A DNA stretch of 64,000 bases from Antedon mediterranea (taxonomy: Eukaryota > Echinodermata > Crinoidea > Comatulida > Antedonidae). Position numbers and translations under genes: made by a program. The stretch lies in the NCBI RefSeq assembly GCF_964355755.1, contig NC_092671.1, positions 35,543,304 through 35,607,303 of the forward strand, in the 5' to 3' direction. The notes under the pieces are model-generated. The model made no database searches and was not told the DNA's origin. It was given only the letters and a program-made list of their open reading frames with translations. Below, piece by piece: positions 58,106 through 64,000 of the stretch. Within the stretch, counting starts at the first letter, position 1. Each line of letters opens with the position of its first letter.

Positions 58106-61013
58106 TTGATACAATTGTCCTTTTATTTAATTAATGTTTATCTCACTGTACTGTACCTACTACAGTGTATGTATGACGGGGAATTAAAAACAGTAACAAT
58201 TGCTTTTTTGTTAATAATAGCAGTATTTACACAGTCCCATCTTATTTTATTTGATCGCCAAATATCCATAAATAAAGCAGCAAAAACAATTATGATTTGA
58301 TGACTTTAAAGTGTATCGACCTTTACATAAGTACTGTTTCTAAACACGATATTAAATTTAGCTAATTTAATTCAATAACAACGCCGTCTTCGAGAATCGA
58401 GATGTTCCGTAATATCCGCCCAAAACAACAACATTATTTAGTAAATCAATAAACAGTGAGCTGTTTTAAATAGGTTATGATATCGAGCACGCTAATATAA
58501 TACAATCTGTCAATTAAGTCATGTTGACGTGCGCGAATACTTTATTAAGTCCAGATCCACTGAACGTGAAATGCTGCCATCTCACTATTAAAATTACTGC
58601 AGTACTCGGTGGTGGTATCTGACGTCACGGAGTATCTCTCTTGCTACTAAAATGCTGCAGTGGAGAACAGATCAGGTCATGTTGAGTACAGGATGGAGAA
58701 AGAACATTCTTCATCCTAATAAAAACATCCCAAAACACACCATATTTAACTGCTGGTGTCAACTGTTCACCACCCAATTTTTGCAGCTGTCACTAGGCAG
58801 AGCCTAACAGACTATTGCAAGTCTACTAGATACATGTCTGACTGTGAGCACGTACATTTATTTAAGGCAAGCCAAGAGTGGTGGTTTCCATTATATTGGA
58901 TAATAAAAAGGAATCTGTATCTGTATTAAATGGAGGCTTTTGTTTTGATGTTACATTTTTATTCAAATGAAATTTATTTATTTGTTTTATTATTTGCTGG
59001 CCTATATATACTGGTGAATAAATGTGATAATAATAATAATAATAAATACTTTATTTTAACACGGAAAAGCTTGTGTCACCATAAAGGTGTTCTTCTACAA
59101 GGCCGTGATCAACTAACAGTAATACATTACAAATTTAACAATAACAAATTTTAAAAATAACAAATTAGAGAAAAAAAATATATGAACAGAAACCTTAATT
59201 ACATTTATGCTAAAAATACAAAATAAATAATAAATTACACCAATAAAATCGTGGAAATAATGTCACTTAATAATAATACAAACAATACTGTAATTGTGAG
59301 AGTTTTATCTTTAAAATATTATAATGATACTGCAGTTTGTCGACACTGCTTGCTGCCGAGTATAACTTAAATGGCCTAATTAAAAATACGATCATGGTTC
59401 CGGGGTGTTCACCGCAATTTGCTGATTAATTGACACTTCTCTGGTTGTCATTAAGCTCTTCTGTGACAATGATGTCAATTATTATCTGTGTTTATGATAG
59501 ATAGACTCATCATAAAACATTCGTGCCATTCGTAGCAACCGATCTATCTATATAAAATTCAGGTAGTTGTCTCCAGAAATTGACAACACAGAAATTTGTA
59601 ACTAATTGGTGACATCAATTTGAAAAAGTCAGCTCTGCTTGGCAACATGGATGTGAAACTGTGCCAGTTAATTGGAGTCAATATTGACTAATGGTTCATT
59701 AATAGCTTATTAGTGTTTAATTATTAATCCTGTTGGTAAATACCTGAGCTTATTGCTTGAAGATAGATAGATAGATCCTTGTTCATTTCCGCAGTGTAAA
59801 TACTGCTTGCATAAAGTAGGCTTAAAAGGCTCAGGATAGTAAACACTTTAACACTTTGTCTGCTAAACAGAGGTTTAAAATGTTAATAGAAAACTTTAAA
59901 AGGATAGTGCTCAATTAAATTATATTTATTTAGTAGTTGATTTTGGATAATGATAATATTCATGGCAGAAATGGTCAAAATTCAAAATATTATCAAGTTT
60001 TTTGTACCATGGGGCTTCTTAAAAAAAGTTCCATTTATTTATAGTGTACCAAACAAACTTGAATCATGGAGGAAATAAACTAAACTAAACTAAACTAAAC
60101 AGAAACACCTTACGTTTGCACAAAAAAAAGTCCATTGCATTTGTTGTTTTGTAACTATTCAAATAACAAAAAAAAAATCGTTGAAATAATGAATTATTTG
60201 AAATAATAATGTTCGGTATTCCTAGGGGCCCTTTAGCCGTTCGCATTGTTTGCATGTCATGTCGTGCTAAAATATTTACTGTCGTACGCATCAGGCCTAT
60301 GCATTACTCGCTCTATATGTTATTAATATTATTGAATATTGAAATGTCAATGTTACTGAATATCTTTGCTTACATGAACACCTGTTCTACAGACGACTAA
60401 TGATTTATGAGTGGATTTATTTCCCGCCAATTAATTTATTATTATAATCCCATGGGATTAAAAGTAATTTTCACCCAACTTCATTTCGCTAATTATAAAG
60501 TTTATTGTAAACTATAAAACAAACCTATTAGCATTTAGTTATGAAAACAACAATTCTGTTATGTTTCTATTTGTGACACTAAGTAGGCTGCAGTAGTAGT
60601 TGTTATACATCAAGAGTGAAAATATCTTATAAACTTCAAGAAAGAGGGATGCAGACGAGTAGTTTCAATAAGCAAATCTGGTGATGGATCGTCAAAATTA
60701 AAGTTAAAATTTAGAATGATAGTCGCCGACGTATAACAGCCGGTAGTCTAGGTTCCGGAGTTTTGACTTAATATTAGTTAAAAGATAAATATTTTGGCAC
60801 ATATAGCGTTTAATAAGTGTATTACTTGAGCCTTGAAATAACTACAGATATGGGAAAACCAATACCAACCGGTTGATAAGCGATTTTTGTTTAGTCAGTC
60901 TTCAGAGCCGACCACAGCTCACCAAATGAATCATAAGCCTCCCCACTCCATTACCGTATGTGTGCCGTCTGAACTCCAAAAGAATGTTCGTACGTACACA
61001 TATGCGAGAGTAA

Positions 61014-61093
61014 AGCTCTGTCTACACATCAAACTAGTTTGACAAAAAAGTGTGATTTTTTGTCACATAAAGTTTGATAGTGTAGACAGAGCT
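61014..61093. mobile_element. 80-bp PIF/Harbinger-like MITE
   Basis: The smallest copy: AGCTCTGTCTACACATCAAA and TTGATAGTGTAGACAGAGCT with almost no internal sequence. Left triplet TAA, right triplet ttt. Confidence 0.9.
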
Positions 61094-64000
61094 TTTAAAC
61101 AGACACAGCGTTTCCTCTCAGTACAAGTCATACGAATACAGTAGTTTGGGGATTCAAGATCCAAACTAGCTGCTTCCATTTTAATCTGCCCCTTTTTATT
61201 TAAAGTTGTCTACAATCTATTCTACCGTGACGTATACACTTTATATCTCATTATAGTTGTTATATAGTTTACATTGTAATCGATACGCTTGAATATAAGA
61301 ATATTGTAATGTTATTTCTGGTTATTGTCTATGATGATTTTTTTCAATACAACAGCTGCCTGTTAAACTATTAATTGCATCATAGAACTATCAATTTAAA
61401 TATACTTATAGAACCTAACCATCAATATTAAACTCGATGTGTGATGCAGCCTATACTTGCTTCTTCTAATCTTCTTAGCTATTTCACCATGATGTAGAGT
61501 ATCAAGTAGGTGCACGATTTATATAGTAAAATATTTGTTATAGGTTAAATAACTTAGGAGGAATAGACATAAACCCATTTACGAACATGTGTGCAAACAT
61601 CTGGACAAACACGTGGTTTTTAATGGTCTTTTGTAATGCTAATTCAGTTATAAATATTTTGATGTATCAATCAGAAATGACATTATTCTGCAAAATGTGC
61701 ATAAATCAGGCATTCATATTTTTTCTAAGCTCAACGTGACCTACATTTTGATTAGTTATTTTTAACTACCTGGTAATTTTAGAAAAGATACATAAAAAAT
61801 AAAAATAAATGTGTATAGCATTGTAAAAACGTAGATCTCGATCACACCAGCAGTGAAGTCAACTGATACTAACTATCCATCAATGAAGGCCATCTGTCTT
61901 TGGAAAAAGACGGCTACAAGAACAGTAACAATAGCATCTTCTAACTTCAAACCTAATAATTACACAACAACATTTGCTAGGAAACCTATATATTTTAACA
62001 AAAGGTTGCACATCACTATAGGTATTGAAAGTCATAAAAACAAAGAGATATAATATTAGCTGAATAATTGAAGCATGTTGTTTTTTTAATGTCTATGTAT
62101 ATTTTACGTTTAATTATTTGTTATATAATCTTGTTGTTTTCTTTCAAATTGTTTAAACTCTAAATCTTGAGGTATATGAGTGTCCTTTCCAAAAAATTCT
62201 AATAAAATGTAAGTACTTCACTCTCTTGCAATTTAAAAACACTTTTACATGAAATTTAATCTTTAATACACACTGTATACATTGTCATTAAAAGTACTAT
62301 AGTGTGATTGATTAAATGCTATTTTTTTGTGCCATAGATTAAACAAAAAAATGTTCAACTTCGTCGCTGATAGAAAACTATGCAACGACATGGATGATTG
62401 AACACAGTGAACGTACTGATATCAAGACGCCGATTCCCACTGAGATATTCGACTTGCACCTGAATGCTTCTAAAAACAAACGTTGCAAAGATCCTGTGTA
62501 CACATTTTCATAACAATATGTTTATTTTCTATTCGCGTGGTAAAGTTAGTGTTACAGTATTTCATAAGTGTAACGCTCTGACCTGAATATTTCTGTTGGC
62601 AACAGTTCTACCATGATTCAATTCAATTTAATCTTTTATTTTGGAATCTCTGGTCCAAAAAAAATAAACCAGGGAAGAGTTAATTAACTCAGGAAGAGTT
62701 AATTAACTCTTCCCCGAATAAACATACTGGGAGAAGGAACGCTAGTAGACCAAACCGAGTACCGTTTTGATTTCGATCATTCGGGAAATTTCCCCTCATG
62801 GAACAAACTTAAACAAACGAAAAAACATATGAGTGATTGAGTTATACAATATAACGTGCTATCATCTCGATACTATTCCATCTGACTTAACTCCATTATA
62901 ATATTTGTGATAATTCAATAAAATTGTCAATGTCATATTTCTGGTATCACTCCATTAAGGTCAATTTACATGGATAAGACGTACGCAGTTCTGACGGCCG
63001 GTTTGGCGGAAGTAGTTACAGGTTGTACGTGGACAAGCTCGGCGATTTTTTCCGCTTAACTTTACCGCCGTCTATGTAAAGTGGCCTTTATATTAGTTTT
63101 TCGTAAAACATGAACTCTATAGCTTCATATTCATCTAATCTAATGCACCATGTGATATAATATAACATTTCAGAAAACAAAACACACATTACAAATTGCC
63201 TCTTTTTCATGAAATGCCAAAAACGTCCTCTCCAACACCTGCTTGATGCCCGGATGTACTTTTTCTTAACGGTAAAACTCAACCGTCAACGAACATAAAT
63301 TGAAACAGTTAACTCGTTAGTGGCGGTGTTTCTAAAGGTACAAAATTAAATAATATACACTTTACAATTTAAAATTACCAAAGGTTCAACTGAGTGTATG
63401 GCACCGCGGGTGTACTTTTGCTATGATTGCTTTACGTTTATATATTAAAATGGAATGTTGTGAACTCAATTATTTAATAACATTCATGATATCATGTAAA
63501 TAGGCACTAAAGAGTATTTTGTGTAGGCGACAAACACTTAATATGCATTCCATAAAAATAAAATTTTTATTACAAGCCGTTTACAAAGACGATATGTCGT
63601 CTATTTAAATCGTAACTTGCATGTGACCTATACTTTGTCATGACCTGTTGTTACTGTTATACTGAGTTACTCATATTATAAGACGTGGAAATGAGAATCT
63701 ATGTAAACAACTTGCGTTTCACAGCATTAAGAATACAAACCTGGGAAAGAAAGTAAAGTTAATTCTTGATCAAGTAGTCAACGAAAGTCTTGTATCTAGA
63801 TCTCAACTGATCAGAAACAAATATATGATTGTTTAATATAGAATCTAATCACCTGCACAGTGGGGCGTAACGTAGATACCTTAGACCCCTGGTTTAGGAA
63901 CCCTAAGTGGCCATTTTGGGCTATTTTTAGCCTTTATCCCCCCATAAGCTCCGGGGCCTCTGGGTTTAACTAGCACCTGCAACCGTAGTGAAACTATTTT

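Larger units (their letters stand above)
53364..64000. other. Gene-free stretch to the window end
   Basis: No protein gene is supported; ORFs here are 60-90 codons without family motifs or believable splice sites. Besides the elements listed separately it holds a reverse LINE-like (AAT)n tail at 59020-59160, a (TAAAC)n tail at 60080-60100, a copy of the 'gttccggagttttgacttaa' repeat near 60745-60830, and a decayed hAT-like MITE at about 63862-63985 (cagtggggcgtaacg). About 58540-58930 is slightly richer in GC, but I could not read an exon in it. Confidence 0.6.

Noticed and set aside
61853-62053. 66-codon plus-strand ORF
   Set aside because: No motif, no neighbouring exon and no codon pattern. 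Left as non-coding.

Overview
The window is AT-rich animal nuclear DNA. It has short exons with GT..AG introns, eight recognisable gene loci, and many small inverted-repeat elements, SINE-like pieces and dead LINE ends. Gene content (glycine amidinotransferase, a cholinesterase-like enzyme with a tetramerisation tail, beta-tubulin, Draper/MEGF-like EGF receptors) fits a bilaterian, most likely a marine deuterostome. The very frequent palindromic word TAGGCCTA and the tRNA-type SINEs make me lean to an echinoderm, but that is an inference.

Layout. 51-6681 (-): a single-pass receptor with EGF-like repeats and a cytoplasmic tail carrying ITIM-like, YxxM and PPxY motifs. 7000-10620: a MITE and a locally duplicated non-coding block. 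About 11120-11990: a 5'-truncated LINE. 12122-16306 (-): a tandem paralogue of the receptor, broken by a stop and a frameshift. 20750-26148 (+): an eight-exon cholinesterase-like esterase. 26933-28588 (-): a small Cys-rich, Lys-tailed protein that I do not recognise. 29668-34109 (-): beta-tubulin in four exons. 37636-39558 (+): a protein with three TM2 domains and an in-frame stop inside its Pro-rich tail. 41565-45563 (-): a six-exon Rab GTPase. 48370-53341 (+): glycine amidinotransferase (GATM) with two candidate first coding exons. 53364-64000: no gene found, only repeats.

These are unrelated single genes, not an operon-like system. What links them is repeat activity. A PIF/Harbinger-like MITE with 3-bp TWA duplications is present in at least eight places, one of them starting at position +5 of a GATM intron. 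A hAT-like MITE has 8-bp target duplications, exact at three sites and 7/8 at a fourth. A third family has 17-bp TTAAAGATGTATTGTCC ends.

The items most worth following up are the receptor pair with one decayed copy, the esterase that keeps the AChE tetramerisation tail but appears to have Phe where AChE has its choline-binding Trp, the triple-TM2 protein with an internal TAA, and the unrecognised Cys-rich/Lys-rich protein. All exon boundaries come from reading splice sites, phase and protein similarity by eye. No transcript or database search was available.
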